Positions 33,982 through 43,596 are shown, counted from the stretch's first letter. The stretch is 64,000 nt of DNA from Bradyrhizobium yuanmingense (GCF_029167105.1 NZ_JARFML010000033.1:1-64000), one strand, 5' to 3'. Made by a program: numbers and translations. Notes: generated from the sequence alone by a model not told the origin.

Positions 33982-35118
33982 ATGACCCCCTCCCGCATTC
34001 ATCGGCTGACGCTGACGCATTTTCGCAATTACCGGGCGGCGGGGCTCGAGACGGCGGCTGATTTGGTGGCGCTGGTCGGGCCGAACGGGGCGGGCAAGAC
34101 CAATTGCATCGAGGCGATCTCATTCCTGTCGCCGGGCCGCGGCCTGCGCCGGGCGACGCTGGAGGATGTCGCCGACAACCAGGGCGACGGCTCCTGGGCG
34201 GTGTCGGCGCAGGTCGAGGGCGCGCTGGGGCTCGCCACGCTCGGCACCGGCATCGATACGCCGCGCGCGGATACCACCGTCAGCCGGCGCTGCCGCATCG
34301 ACCGCGAGCCGGTGGGCTCGGCCAGCGCCTTCGGCGATCACATCCGCATGGTGTGGCTGACGCCGGCGATGGACGGGCTGTTCATGGGCGCAGCGTCCGA
34401 ACGGCGGCGCTTCTTCGACCGCCTGGTGCTCGCCATCGACAGCGAGCATTCCAGCCGCATCAACGCGCTCGAGCGCTCCTTGCGCTCGCGCAACCGCCTG
34501 CTGGAGACGCGCAACTACGACGACCATTGGTGCGACGCGATCGAGCGCGAGACGGCCGAGCTCGCCGTTGCGGTGGCGGCCACGCGCGGCCAGACCGCGG
34601 CAAGGCTCACCGGCATGCTCAACGCGCGCGCGCAGGCCTCCGCATTTCCGTCCGCTCAAATCGCGCTCGACGGCTGGATGGAGAATGCGCTGCTCGAGGA
34701 GACCGCGACCTCGGTCGAGGACCGCTACCGCCAGATCCTGCGCGACAACCGTCCGCGCGATGCGATCGCCGGCCGCACCACCGACGGCCCGCATCTCACC
34801 GACCTCCAGGTGATCTACGCGCCGAAGAGCATGCCGGCGCGCGATGCCTCCACCGGCGAGCAGAAGGCGCTGCTGATCGGCCTCGTGCTGGCGCATGCGA
34901 GCCTGGTCGCCGAGATGACCGGCATCGTGCCGCTGCTGCTGCTCGACGAGGTGGTTGCGCATCTCGACCCGAACCGCCGGGCGGCGCTGTTCGATGAGCT
35001 GAAGAAGCTCGGCGCGCAGGTGTGGCTGACCGGTGCGGATCCTGCTGCCTTCGCCGAGATCGGCGCGGGGAGCGAAGTGTTTGACGTCGAGAGCGGACGA
35101 GTCTCGGCCCGCCGCTAG
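33982..35118 (+). CDS. recF: DNA replication and repair protein RecF
   Basis: A 378-residue SMC-like ATPase that helps load RecA at gaps. Walker A is VGPNGAGKTNCIEAI near residues 32-46; the signature STGEQKALLIGLVLAHA and Walker B PLLLLDEVVAHLD lie in the C-terminal third. The length is normal. The ATG is eight bases after the right arm of the GIY-YIG repeat unit, and only a weak AGAG precedes it. A tiny frame (ATG ACA GAG TGA) ends one base before the start, so translation may depend on coupling. Confidence 0.95.
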   Translation: MTPSRIHRLTLTHFRNYRAAGLETAADLVALVGPNGAGKTNCIEAISFLSPGRGLRRATLEDVADNQGDGSWAVSAQVEGALGLATLGTGIDTPRADTTVSRRCRIDREPVGSASAFGDHIRMVWLTPAMDGLFMGAASERRRFFDRLVLAIDSEHSSRINALERSLRSRNRLLETRNYDDHWCDAIERETAELAVAVAATRGQTAARLTGMLNARAQASAFPSAQIALDGWMENALLEETATSVEDRYRQILRDNRPRDAIAGRTTDGPHLTDLQVIYAPKSMPARDASTGEQKALLIGLVLAHASLVAEMTGIVPLLLLDEVVAHLDPNRRAALFDELKKLGAQVWLTGADPAAFAEIGAGSEVFDVESGRVSARR

Positions 35119-35226
35119 GCCGCCGCATTGAACCCGCCTGTTTCAGATCGCGACTAGCTGCTTGAGGCAGCAAGAAGCGGCCATCGCGCAGCACTCGGAC
35201 ATGCGCGATATCCTTGGAGCATGAGC

Positions 35227-35961
35227 ATGACGGCGGTGAGGCATGGGGCGCAAGCCCCGGCACGATGGCAGTTGTTTGCGTGCGGCTTCGCCCTGCTTGC
35301 GATGTGCATGCTCGCGGCCAGCGCCGGTGCCTCGCTGCCGCATCTGTTTCCGACGACGCTCACGCTGGATTCCGATGCCAAGCTGCCCGCACCGACCCGC
35401 TACACTTACAGAGGGATCCACACCACGCTGATGCAAGGCGTCGACGCGCCGCTCCGCGTCAGGCTGGAGGCCACCGTGCCCGCGGGGCTCAGCGACGTGC
35501 TCGCCTTCTACCGGACCGAGCTTCGCAAGCTCGGCTGGCAAGAGCAGCATGATGGCGCAGTGGTCAACGCCGATCACGTCCGGCTCGCCTTCGTCTCGCC
35601 GCTGGGGCCGGCCGCGCTGAAGCTCGACCGCAAGGATTCCGGCACCTCGGTTCATCTGGTGCAGAAGAACGCGGACATGGCGACCAGAGCGAACGTGCTG
35701 CCCGAGCCCGGCCAGGCGAAGCTGGTGTTCAGCAATATCGGCGACAAGGAAGCGGTCCTCACCATCAACGAGCGGACCATCCCGCGCCCGGCCGGCGCCA
35801 ACGCCGTCGCGCTGGACCTTAAGCCGGGCGAATATTCGTACAGGCTGGGCGTCCCGGGCCAATCCGCCACCACGCACATCCTCACCGTCGCCGCCGGCGA
35901 CACCTGGGAGCTCACGGTCGGGCGCGACGGTGACGCCTGGCCGCCGCTCCAGCTGTACTGA
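35227..35961 (+). CDS. Exported protein of unknown function with FYR-GW module
   Basis: A 244-residue protein with an N-terminal hydrophobic signal (LFACGFALLAMCMLAASAGA). The mature part has one copy of a module I cannot assign, LAFYRTELRKLGWQEQHDG near residues 92-110, followed by a beta-rich domain ending GDTWELTVGRDGDAWPPLQL. The whole mature part is clearly similar to the last 180 residues of the next gene's product, so the two arose by duplication. ATG at 35227 has GGAG seven bases upstream. Both genes lie between recF and gyrB. Confidence 0.75.
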   Translation: MTAVRHGAQAPARWQLFACGFALLAMCMLAASAGASLPHLFPTTLTLDSDAKLPAPTRYTYRGIHTTLMQGVDAPLRVRLEATVPAGLSDVLAFYRTELRKLGWQEQHDGAVVNADHVRLAFVSPLGPAALKLDRKDSGTSVHLVQKNADMATRANVLPEPGQAKLVFSNIGDKEAVLTINERTIPRPAGANAVALDLKPGEYSYRLGVPGQSATTHILTVAAGDTWELTVGRDGDAWPPLQLY

Positions 35962-36081
35962 GCCTGTTGAACCTCTCCGGTTCCCGGCGCGACTTCTCGT
36001 CTGAGGCCGCGCCGACGGCGCCGCAGCCCGCCAATGCGCAAGGGCATGACGACCCGCGCGACATCCAGGAGTTTTTTGACG

Positions 36082-38244
36082 ATGCCGATGATCCGGCGCG
36101 GGGCGCAAGTCCCAGCAAGATGGCTGCTGCTTGCCTGCGGCATTCTCGCGGTGGTGATCCCCTCGCGTCCCGCCGGCGCGGCAGACGACGGCATCGTCGA
36201 CGTCCATACGCTGCCGCGGCTCGACGGCGCGGTGGAGGACACTTCGCGTCCCGACACCTATCGCGTGATCTACACCGTGCCGAGCCCGCTTGCCGCCACG
36301 TCGGACGCCACCAGGAAGCTGCTGAGCGCCGACGGCTGGGTGCCCTATGTGTATCCGCTGGATGAGAAAAGCGCAGCGTTGACCTTCAAGAAGGGACGGC
36401 AGGGGCTGCGCGTTTCCTTCACCCAGGCGCGCGGGCGACCCGACCAGTCCGCCGTGTTCTACACGCCGAACCGCATCTATGCGAACGTGCCCTTTCCGGA
36501 AGGCGCGATCGATCTCGTGTTCGACGAGACCCGGCCCTATCTCAGCTGCATTGCGCCCGGCGCGCTCGATGCGACCGCAGCATTCTTTACCAAGGACATG
36601 GCGGCGATGGGATGGCACAAGCTTAACCCCGATACGGCATCGCGCTGGCCGAACGCCGATCTTGGCGGGGCCGTTCCGAACGGCGTTCGCGTCTTCTACG
36701 ACCACCCCGATCGCGACGGGACGCACGTCTACCAGAAGCCGGTGATGCTGACCCTGACGCGCCGCGACGATGGCCGCACCAATGTCGAGATCCGGGTCGC
36801 GCCGTTCGCGCTGCCGGAGGTGCTAGAGGCCGACGACGACATGGCCGGCCTGCCGCGGCCGAAGCCAACCAAATCTGCGCGGGGCCTCGGCAGCGCCAGC
36901 TCGAACAAACGCGAGATCTCGGCCGCCGCGATCGCCGAGCTGCCCGCCGTGCGCGCCTTCTATCAGCGCGAGCTCGCCGCGCGCGGCTGGCAGGAGGATG
37001 GCAGCGCGCCGCTCGCGCCCGGCGACGAGGTGGCGATCAAGATCTCCAACACTGATGAAACCGGCGTGCTGCGGCTCGGCCGCAAGTATGATTTCACCAT
37101 GGTCAGCCTGACCGCGCAGGTGAAGGAATCCGCGCTCGCCGCCCGCGCCAAGGCGAAGAAGGAGGCCGACGCGAGGTTCCTGAGCGATGCCTTGGGTACG
37201 GCTCAGCAGCTCATTGCGGCCGATGATATCAGGCGCAAGACGCAGGCCGCCTCCCTGTCGGACGCCCCGCTCAATGCGCTCGCTGACAGCAAGACGCCGG
37301 TGCCGCTGCCCGAAAACGCCGAAGCCGTGACATTCGAAGGCGGCGACGGCCACCTGGAATTCTCCTCGGCGTCGAGCGTGAAGGCGCTCAGCAGCTTCTA
37401 TCGGACCGCGCTGAAGAGCTCGGGCTGGAAGGAGCAGCCCTCCGTCATCAACCAGCCGAACATGGCGGTGATGGCGTTCTCGAAGGGTGGCAAGTCGATC
37501 TCGATGACCGTGATGCAGATGGGCCCGAAGGTGAATGTCCGCGCCGACGGATCGGGCCTGGTGACCGAAGCGGCCAAGCCTGCGGCCGGCGCGGAGGTGG
37601 AGGTTCAGGCCAAATCCGCCGAGCCGCTCAAGCCCGATCCTGAGTCCCCGCTGCCGGTGCCGACGCAGCGTTCGTCGAAATCGCTCGCCACCACCAAGAT
37701 ACCCGGAGGCGAAGCGCCGCTCCGCCGCGAGCTCGAGGCCCGCATCCCCGCTTCGCTCGACGAGGTCCTCGCCTTCTACCGGGCCGAGCTTGCAAAGCTG
37801 GGCTGGCAGGAGAAGACCGACGGCGCAGCCGCGTCCGCAGAACGCGCGCAGATCGAATTCACCTCGCCGCAAGGTCCCGCCGTGCTCAAGCTCGGCCGCG
37901 CCAAGGGCGAGACCACGGTCAGCCTGGCGCAGAAGAATGCCGATGCCGCGGCCAAGGCCGAGATCATGCCGAAGGCGGGACAAGCGCGGCTCATGCTCGG
38001 AAACATGGCAGCGAACGAGGCCGCGCTGACGATCAACAAGCAGACGGTGAAGATCGCAGCCGGCGCCGGCGGCCCGCAATCACCGAAAGGCCCGATGCTC
38101 GACCTGCCGCCCGGCAAATACGTGTACGCGTTGCGCCTGCCCGGCCGCCCTGCGCGTAGCGAGTCCCTGACCGTTGACGCCGGCGAGGCCTGGGGCCTTC
38201 TGGTGGGCCCGAGCGGCGACGTGCTGCCGCTGCAGATGTATTGA
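36082..38244 (+). CDS. Large exported protein with five tandem FYR-GW modules
   Basis: A 720-residue protein with a signal-like N terminus (RWLLLACGILAVVIPSRPAG). A motif of the form FYxxxLxxxGW repeats near residues 74-86 (degenerate), 165-178 (AAFFTKDMAAMGW), 291-303 (RAFYQRELAARGW), 437-449 (SSFYRTALKSSGW) and 563-575 (LAFYRAELAKLGW). Spacing is 90-146 residues. The C-terminal 180 residues match the preceding gene's product. Charged linkers (KAKKEADARF; EVEVQAKSAEPLKP) join the modules. AGGAG precedes the ATG at 36082 by ten bases. I do not recognise a named family; a periplasmic repeat scaffold or binding protein is plausible. Confidence 0.75.
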   Translation: MPMIRRGAQVPARWLLLACGILAVVIPSRPAGAADDGIVDVHTLPRLDGAVEDTSRPDTYRVIYTVPSPLAATSDATRKLLSADGWVPYVYPLDEKSAALTFKKGRQGLRVSFTQARGRPDQSAVFYTPNRIYANVPFPEGAIDLVFDETRPYLSCIAPGALDATAAFFTKDMAAMGWHKLNPDTASRWPNADLGGAVPNGVRVFYDHPDRDGTHVYQKPVMLTLTRRDDGRTNVEIRVAPFALPEVLEADDDMAGLPRPKPTKSARGLGSASSNKREISAAAIAELPAVRAFYQRELAARGWQEDGSAPLAPGDEVAIKISNTDETGVLRLGRKYDFTMVSLTAQVKESALAARAKAKKEADARFLSDALGTAQQLIAADDIRRKTQAASLSDAPLNALADSKTPVPLPENAEAVTFEGGDGHLEFSSASSVKALSSFYRTALKSSGWKEQPSVINQPNMAVMAFSKGGKSISMTVMQMGPKVNVRADGSGLVTEAAKPAAGAEVEVQAKSAEPLKPDPESPLPVPTQRSSKSLATTKIPGGEAPLRRELEARIPASLDEVLAFYRAELAKLGWQEKTDGAAASAERAQIEFTSPQGPAVLKLGRAKGETTVSLAQKNADAAAKAEIMPKAGQARLMLGNMAANEAALTINKQTVKIAAGAGGPQSPKGPMLDLPPGKYVYALRLPGRPARSESLTVDAGEAWGLLVGPSGDVLPLQMY

Positions 38245-38569
38245 GGCTGCACGCTTTCAGATTCGCGGTGTCGCCATGGCCGGGCATGACGGCGACCGAT
38301 GAATCAGTTTCAGGTGCCCAAAACCACTCTTCCTGCCCCCCGCAAAATCCACGGCTTTTCGAGGCAAAAAACTGCCCTCGAATCGGGCTTTTTGCGGCGC
38401 CCAGAATCGGCCCTCCTGCGCCTTGAAAACCGGCCAAAAAACCCTATCTGCTCAATAGGTTGCCGGGAGATACTTTACGCTAGGCGCAAGCGGTCTTTCA
38501 TGGCACAAATAGCCTCGCAAATCAGCGCCTTTTGCGCCGCTGATTCGGGCGACATCTCGAAGGCCTCTC
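38245..38569. other. gyrB upstream region
   Basis: The 325 bases hold no gene. A partial family D repeat (CCATGGCCGGGCATGACGG) lies near 38272-38290. The remainder is relatively AT-rich and likely contains the gyrB promoter, but no clear -35/-10 pair could be fixed. Confidence 0.4.
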
Positions 38570-41005
38570 ATGACAGAACCTGCTCGGCAGCACGCTGCCG
38601 AAAACGAGCCCTCCAACGCGAGCGATTACGGCGCGGAATCTATCCGCGTGCTCAAGGGACTCGATGCCGTCCGCAAGCGCCCGGGCATGTATATCGGCGA
38701 CACCGACGACGGCTCGGGCCTGCACCACATGGTCTACGAAGTCGTCGACAACGCCATCGACGAAGCGCTCGCCGGCCATGCCTCGCGCGTCGAGGTGATC
38801 CTCAACGCGGATAATTCCGTCACCGTGCGCGACGACGGCCGCGGCATTCCCGTCGACATCCACAAGGGCGAAGGCATCTCGGCGGCCGAGGTCATCATGA
38901 CCCAGCTGCACGCCGGCGGTAAGTTCGACCAGAACTCCTACAAGGTTTCCGGCGGCCTGCACGGCGTCGGCGTCTCCGTCGTCAACGCGCTGTCGAGCAA
39001 GCTCGGCTTGCGCATCTGGCGTGACAACAAGGAGCACTATATCGAGTTCGCCCACGGCGATGCCGTGGCGCCGCTGAAGGTCGTCGGCGATGCCCCGGGC
39101 AAGCGCGGCACCGAGGTGACGTTCCTGGCCTCGACCGAGACGTTCAAAAACGTCGAATACGACTTCGCCACGCTCGAGCATCGGCTGCGCGAGCTCGCCT
39201 TCCTCAATTCCGGCGTCAACATTGTGCTCTCCGACATGCGCCACGCGGTCGAGAAGCGCGAGGAGATGTTCTATTCCGGCGGCGTCGAGGAGTTCGTCAA
39301 ATATCTCGACCGCAACAAGAAGGCGCTGGTGCCGGCGCCGATCATGGTGCGCGCGGAAGCCAACGGCATCGGCGTCGAGGCCGCTTTGTGGTGGAACGAC
39401 AGCTACCACGAGAACGTGCTGTGCTTCACCAACAACATCCCGCAACGCGACGGAGGCACCCATCTCGCCGGCTTCCGCGGCGCGCTGACGCGCCAGGTCA
39501 ACGGCTATGCCGAGGCCAATGCCAAGAAGGAAAAGATCGCGCTGACCGGCGACGATTGCCGCGAAGGTCTCACCGCCGTTCTCTCGGTGAAGGTGCCCGA
39601 TCCGAAGTTTTCGTCGCAAACCAAGGACAAGCTGGTGTCCTCGGAAGTGCGCCCCGTGGTCGAGAACGTGCTCAACGAGGCGCTTGCCGCCTGGTTCGAG
39701 GAGCACCCGAGCGAAGCCAAGATGATCGTCGGGAAGGTCATCCAGGCCGCGGCGGCCCGTGAAGCTGCGCGAAAAGCGCGCGAGCTGACGCGCAAGAGCC
39801 CGCTCTCGGTCTCCTCGCTGCCGGGCAAGCTCGCCGACTGCCAGGAAAAGGATCCGGCCAAGTCCGAGCTCTTCATCGTCGAGGGCGACTCGGCAGGCGG
39901 CAGCGCCAAGCAGGGCCGCAACCGCGAGTTCCAGGCCGTATTGCCGCTCCGCGGCAAGATCCTGAACGTCGAGCGCGTCCGTCCCGACAAGATGCTGTCG
40001 AGCGAGCAGATCGGCACGCTGATCACCGCGCTCGGCACCGGCATCAGCGACGAGTTCTCGGTCGAGAAGCTGCGCTATCACAAGATCATCGTGATGACGG
40101 ATGCCGACGTCGACGGCGCCCACATCCGCACGCTGCTGCTCACCTTCTTCTACCGGCAGATGCGCGACATCATCGACGGCGGCTATCTCTATATCGCCCA
40201 GCCGCCGCTCTATAAGGTCTCGCGCGGCAAGTCAGAGCAGTACCTGAAGGACGAGCGAGCGTTGGAAGACTATCTGATCGACGCGGGCCTCGATGATTGC
40301 GTGTACATCCCCGGCACCGGCGGCGACCGCTCCGGGCGCGATCTGCGTGCGCTGGTCGACGACGCCCGCGTGGTCCGCAGCATCCTGCGCAACCTGCACA
40401 GCCGCTATAACCGCAAGGTGGTCGAGCAGGCCGCCATCACCGGCGTGCTGAACAAGGAGATCTACGGCGATCCCGAGAAGGCGGCCGCCGCCGCGCAGTA
40501 CATCGCGAGCCGGCTGGACAACCAGGCCGAGGAGGTCGAGCGCGGCTGGGTCGGACAATTCGTCGAGGGCCAAGGCTATTTGTTCGAGCGCACCGTGCGC
40601 GGTGTCAAGGAAGCCGCTGTCATCGACGATGCGCTGCTCGGCTCGGCCGAGGCCCGCAAGCTCGACGAGTATACGACCAAGCTCCAGGACGTCTACGCCC
40701 GCTCCGGCAAGCTGCGGCGCAAGGATTCGGAGCACGTGGTCCACGGCCCGGTCGATCTGTTCGAGGCCGTGACCGATTCGGGCCGCAAGGGCATCAGCCT
40801 GCAGCGCTACAAAGGCCTCGGCGAGATGAACCCGGAGCAGCTCTGGGAGACGACGCTGGACACCGAGGCACGCTCGCTGCTGCAGGTGAAGGTCAAGGAG
40901 GTCGACGAGGCCGACGACATCTTCACCAAGCTGATGGGCGATGTCGTCGAGCCCCGCCGCGATTTCATTCAGGAACATTCGCTGAGCGCGACGATCGATA
41001 TTTGA
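38570..41005 (+). CDS. gyrB: DNA gyrase subunit B
   Basis: An 811-residue ATPase subunit of DNA gyrase. The GHKL ATPase domain shows RKRPGMYIGDTDDGSGLHH, DDGRGIPVDIH and GGLHGVGVSVVNALS. The TOPRIM domain has IVEGDSAGGSAKQGRNREF and the DADVDGAHIRTLLLT metal site. The C-terminal block RYKGLGEMNPEQLWETT is conserved, and the protein ends HSLSATIDI. The length is normal for this group. It is separated from recF by two exported-protein genes, instead of following it directly. Confidence 0.97.
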   Translation: MTEPARQHAAENEPSNASDYGAESIRVLKGLDAVRKRPGMYIGDTDDGSGLHHMVYEVVDNAIDEALAGHASRVEVILNADNSVTVRDDGRGIPVDIHKGEGISAAEVIMTQLHAGGKFDQNSYKVSGGLHGVGVSVVNALSSKLGLRIWRDNKEHYIEFAHGDAVAPLKVVGDAPGKRGTEVTFLASTETFKNVEYDFATLEHRLRELAFLNSGVNIVLSDMRHAVEKREEMFYSGGVEEFVKYLDRNKKALVPAPIMVRAEANGIGVEAALWWNDSYHENVLCFTNNIPQRDGGTHLAGFRGALTRQVNGYAEANAKKEKIALTGDDCREGLTAVLSVKVPDPKFSSQTKDKLVSSEVRPVVENVLNEALAAWFEEHPSEAKMIVGKVIQAAAAREAARKARELTRKSPLSVSSLPGKLADCQEKDPAKSELFIVEGDSAGGSAKQGRNREFQAVLPLRGKILNVERVRPDKMLSSEQIGTLITALGTGISDEFSVEKLRYHKIIVMTDADVDGAHIRTLLLTFFYRQMRDIIDGGYLYIAQPPLYKVSRGKSEQYLKDERALEDYLIDAGLDDCVYIPGTGGDRSGRDLRALVDDARVVRSILRNLHSRYNRKVVEQAAITGVLNKEIYGDPEKAAAAAQYIASRLDNQAEEVERGWVGQFVEGQGYLFERTVRGVKEAAVIDDALLGSAEARKLDEYTTKLQDVYARSGKLRRKDSEHVVHGPVDLFEAVTDSGRKGISLQRYKGLGEMNPEQLWETTLDTEARSLLQVKVKEVDEADDIFTKLMGDVVEPRRDFIQEHSLSATIDI

Positions 41006-41043
41006 GGGCGGTTGGTCTGATCTGCTAGCCGCGCACGCTCTGC

Positions 41044-41163
41044 AACCTCTACCGCTTGCGGGAGAGGTCGACGCGAAGCGGCGGGTAGGCGCTTTCTCCT
41101 CTGGGGGATTGTCCCGTTGTGGAGACACCCTCTCCCCAGCCCTCCCCCGCAAGCGGGGGAGGG
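41044..41163. repeat. Palindromic repeat, family E copy 2
   Basis: It begins CCTCTACCGCTTGCGGGAG and ends CCCGCAAGCGGGGGAGGG. It matches the copies at 32113 and 51394. Confidence 0.8.
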
Positions 41164-41268
41164 AGCGCACCACCTTCGCGGCAACAACTGCCCTGAACCT
41201 CTCCACCCGCCGTCGCGACGAAACGGCATGAGCCCGCAAGGCCAATTCCGGCCGGGAAATGTCGCGCC

Positions 41269-41736
41269 ATGACCGCCTCTGCAACGACCAGCTCCGCCGC
41301 GCCCTCACGCCGTCTCGGCATCATCGGCAGCATTGTCGGCGTGCTGGCGCTGATGGCGGCGGTGCTGCCGCATTGGGTCGTGCCGATCGTGTTTCCGCCG
41401 CCGCCGGCGGACAAGGTGATCGTCGACACCGGACACCGCATCAAGGACCGCATCGTCGCGAAGGTGAAGGGCGTGGAGTATCAGTCCCCCAGGCCTGAGA
41501 AATCGGCTGGACGAAGCTGGAGTGAAACCGCGTCGGTCACGGCAATCTCGCTCGGCCTGCTCGCTATCCTGCTTTCGGTGCTCTCCCTGATCTTCCGGGA
41601 GGAACGGCTCCTTGCCGCCGTCGCCGCGACACTCGGCACCGGCGCCATCGCCATCGAAATCTCCTTCGTCATGATGGGGGTCCTGATCCTGATCGCGATC
41701 CTCTACGTGATCGGGAATATCATCGGGCTGTTTTGA
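41269..41736 (+). CDS. Membrane protein of unknown function
   Basis: A 155-residue protein with three predicted membrane helices: IIGSIVGVLALMAAVLPHWV near the N terminus, VTAISLGLLAILLSVLSLIF in the centre, and a long C-terminal segment (FVMMGVLILIAILYVIGNII). A periplasmic loop between the first two contains DTGHRIKDRIVAKVKG. I do not recognise a family. It lies between gyrB and murA on the same strand, each side separated by a palindromic repeat. Confidence 0.7.
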   Translation: MTASATTSSAAPSRRLGIIGSIVGVLALMAAVLPHWVVPIVFPPPPADKVIVDTGHRIKDRIVAKVKGVEYQSPRPEKSAGRSWSETASVTAISLGLLAILLSVLSLIFREERLLAAVAATLGTGAIAIEISFVMMGVLILIAILYVIGNIIGLF

Positions 41737-41760
41737 GGGCCGCTTGCCACAAGCTCCCGT

Positions 41761-41867
41761 CCTCATCCTGAGGAGCCCGCGGAAGCGGGCGTCTCGAAGG
41801 ATGGCCACCGGCAACATAGGGGCCTGCATGGTTCGAGACGCGCGTTCCGCGCTCCTCACCATGAGGG
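41761..41867. repeat. Palindromic repeat, family C copy 2
   Basis: It shares CTCATCCTGAGGAGC, CTCGAAGGATG, GTTCGAGACGCGC and CTCCTCACCATGAGGG with the copy at 26520-26634. The spacer differs. Confidence 0.85.
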
Positions 41868-41994
41868 ATCAGCAGCCTCGCCTGGGCTCACGGACCGGCC
41901 ACGAACCACCGCCCACTACAATTGCTCCCGCGCTCAAATCTCTGTAGTTTCCGCCCGAAACAGGCCCTCCCATCAACAGGACAGCGAGAACCCC

Positions 41995-43287
41995 GTGGCG
42001 CCCATCCAATACATCGTCGAGGGCGGTCACCGGCTCTCGGGCTCGATCGAGCCGTCCGGCAACAAGAATTCGGCGCTGCCGATCATCGCCGCCGCGCTGC
42101 TGACCGAGCATCCGGTCGTGCTGGAGAACGTGCCGCGGATCCGCGACACCGAGACGCTGGTCGAACTGGTCCGGTCGGTCGGCGCGTCGGCCGAATGGTC
42201 CGCGCGCAACACGCTTCATATCCATGCCAAGAGCATCCGCGCCGCCGACCTCGACCCCGAGCTGTGCGTGCGCATTCGCGCCTCGATCCTGCTCGCCGGG
42301 CCTCTGCTCGCCCGCTGCGGCGAAGTGATGCTGCCGCCGCCCGGCGGCGACGTCATCGGCCGCCGCCGGCTGGACACGCATGTGCTCGCGCTGGAGCAGC
42401 TCGGCGCCAAGGTCACCGCGACCGACCGGCTCGAATTCCGCGCGCCAAAGCTCGCGGGCGCGGACGTGTTCCTGGACGAGCCGAGCGTCACCGCCACCGA
42501 GAACGCGCTGGTCGCGGCGGTCGCCGCCGACGGCATCACCTATTTGCGCAACGCGGCCTCCGAGCCGCATGTGCAGGACCTCGCCAATTTCCTGGTCGCG
42601 CTCGGCGCCAGGATCGAAGGCATCGGCACCAACACCATGATCATTCATGGTCAAGCGACGCTCGGCGGGACGACGTACCGGATCCAGCCCGACCACATCG
42701 AGGTCGGCTCGCTGATCGGGCTTGCCGCCGTGACGCGCTCTCCCTTGCGCATCGCGCGCGCGGGCGTCGAGCATCTGCGCTCGATCCGCATGGGCTTCGA
42801 GCGGCTCGGCATCGTCTGCCGGATCGAGGGCGATGATCTCATCGTGCCCTCCAACCAGACATTGAAGATCCAGGACGATTTCGGCGGCCATGTGCCGAAG
42901 CTGGAGGACCAGCCCTGGCCGGCCTTTCCCGCCGACCTGATGTCGATCGCGATCGTCACGGCCACGCAATGCGAGGGCGTGATCCTGATGTTCGAGAAGA
43001 TGTTCGAATCCAGGATGTTCTTCGTCGACAAGCTGATCGCGATGGGCGCGCGCATCGTGCTGTGCGACCCGCATCGCGCCATCATCGCCGGCCCCAGCCG
43101 CCTGCACGGCGCGACGATGACCTCGCCCGACATCCGCGCCGGCATGGCGATGCTGCTCGCGGCCGTCTGCGCCGAGGGCACCTCGACCATCAACAACGCC
43201 GACCAGATCGAGCGCGGCTATGAGCGCATCGAGGAGCGGCTGAACGCGCTTGGTGCGAAGATCCGGCGCGTGCCGGAGCGGAGTTAG
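41995..43287 (+). CDS. murA: UDP-N-acetylglucosamine 1-carboxyvinyltransferase
   Basis: A 430-residue MurA that transfers enolpyruvyl from PEP to UDP-GlcNAc, the first committed step of peptidoglycan synthesis. PSGNKNSALPIIAAALL near residues 20-36 and IRRxRPVDxH-like loop LPPPGGDVIGRRRLDTH are visible. The catalytic-loop residue that is Cys115 in E. coli (GGCTIG) is Asp here (GGDVIG, residue 119). That Cys-to-Asp form is known to stay active and resist fosfomycin in mycobacteria and chlamydiae. The protein ends in EERLNALGAKIRRV. The start is GTG at 41995. A second murA elsewhere in the genome cannot be excluded. Confidence 0.9.
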   Translation: MAPIQYIVEGGHRLSGSIEPSGNKNSALPIIAAALLTEHPVVLENVPRIRDTETLVELVRSVGASAEWSARNTLHIHAKSIRAADLDPELCVRIRASILLAGPLLARCGEVMLPPPGGDVIGRRRLDTHVLALEQLGAKVTATDRLEFRAPKLAGADVFLDEPSVTATENALVAAVAADGITYLRNAASEPHVQDLANFLVALGARIEGIGTNTMIIHGQATLGGTTYRIQPDHIEVGSLIGLAAVTRSPLRIARAGVEHLRSIRMGFERLGIVCRIEGDDLIVPSNQTLKIQDDFGGHVPKLEDQPWPAFPADLMSIAIVTATQCEGVILMFEKMFESRMFFVDKLIAMGARIVLCDPHRAIIAGPSRLHGATMTSPDIRAGMAMLLAAVCAEGTSTINNADQIERGYERIEERLNALGAKIRRVPERS

Positions 43288-43293
43288 GCCATC

Positions 43294-43596
43294 CTATTTC
43301 GGCGGACGCGCGTCGAGGGCCTGTTTGCAGGCCGCAGACAATTCCGCGTAATGGTCGCTGAAGCATTTGCGAATGCGGCCGCCCCCGGGCATCGTTCCCG
43401 CGCAGAGGCGCTGATAATCGGCCTTGCAGGCCTGCTTTGCCTCACTGCGCGCGTCCTCCGCGGAGGCTTGCGACAGGAACAGAACCAGAAGCGCGATCAA
43501 ACTCGCCGCCGCAAGAGCCGCACGGACATACACCGGCGCCCGCCGCGAGAAGCTCACCACCGGTCCGCTTGCCGTCCGGCCAAATCGTTGCACCAT
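43294..43596 (-). CDS. Small secreted cysteine-rich repeat protein
   Basis: A 100-residue protein with a hydrophobic signal (AALAAASLIALLVLFLSQASA). The mature part has a Cys-rich repeat: QACKADYQRLCAGTMPGGGR, then RKCFSDHYAELSAACKQAL, with four cysteines in the C-xx-Y-x-x-x-C...PGGGRI...C...LS-x-C pattern of the PF00839-like repeat. It probably folds by disulfides in the periplasm. It lies just downstream of the ECF/metal-sensor operon on the same strand, across about 80 bases, and converges with murA. Confidence 0.8.
   Translation of the reverse strand: MVQRFGRTASGPVVSFSRRAPVYVRAALAAASLIALLVLFLSQASAEDARSEAKQACKADYQRLCAGTMPGGGRIRKCFSDHYAELSAACKQALDARPPK

Noticed and set aside
38522..40123. 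533-residue open frame antisense to gyrB
   Set aside because: It lies wholly opposite a certain gene. High GC content gives long shadow frames, and its His/Arg/Asp-rich composition is typical of such shadows.
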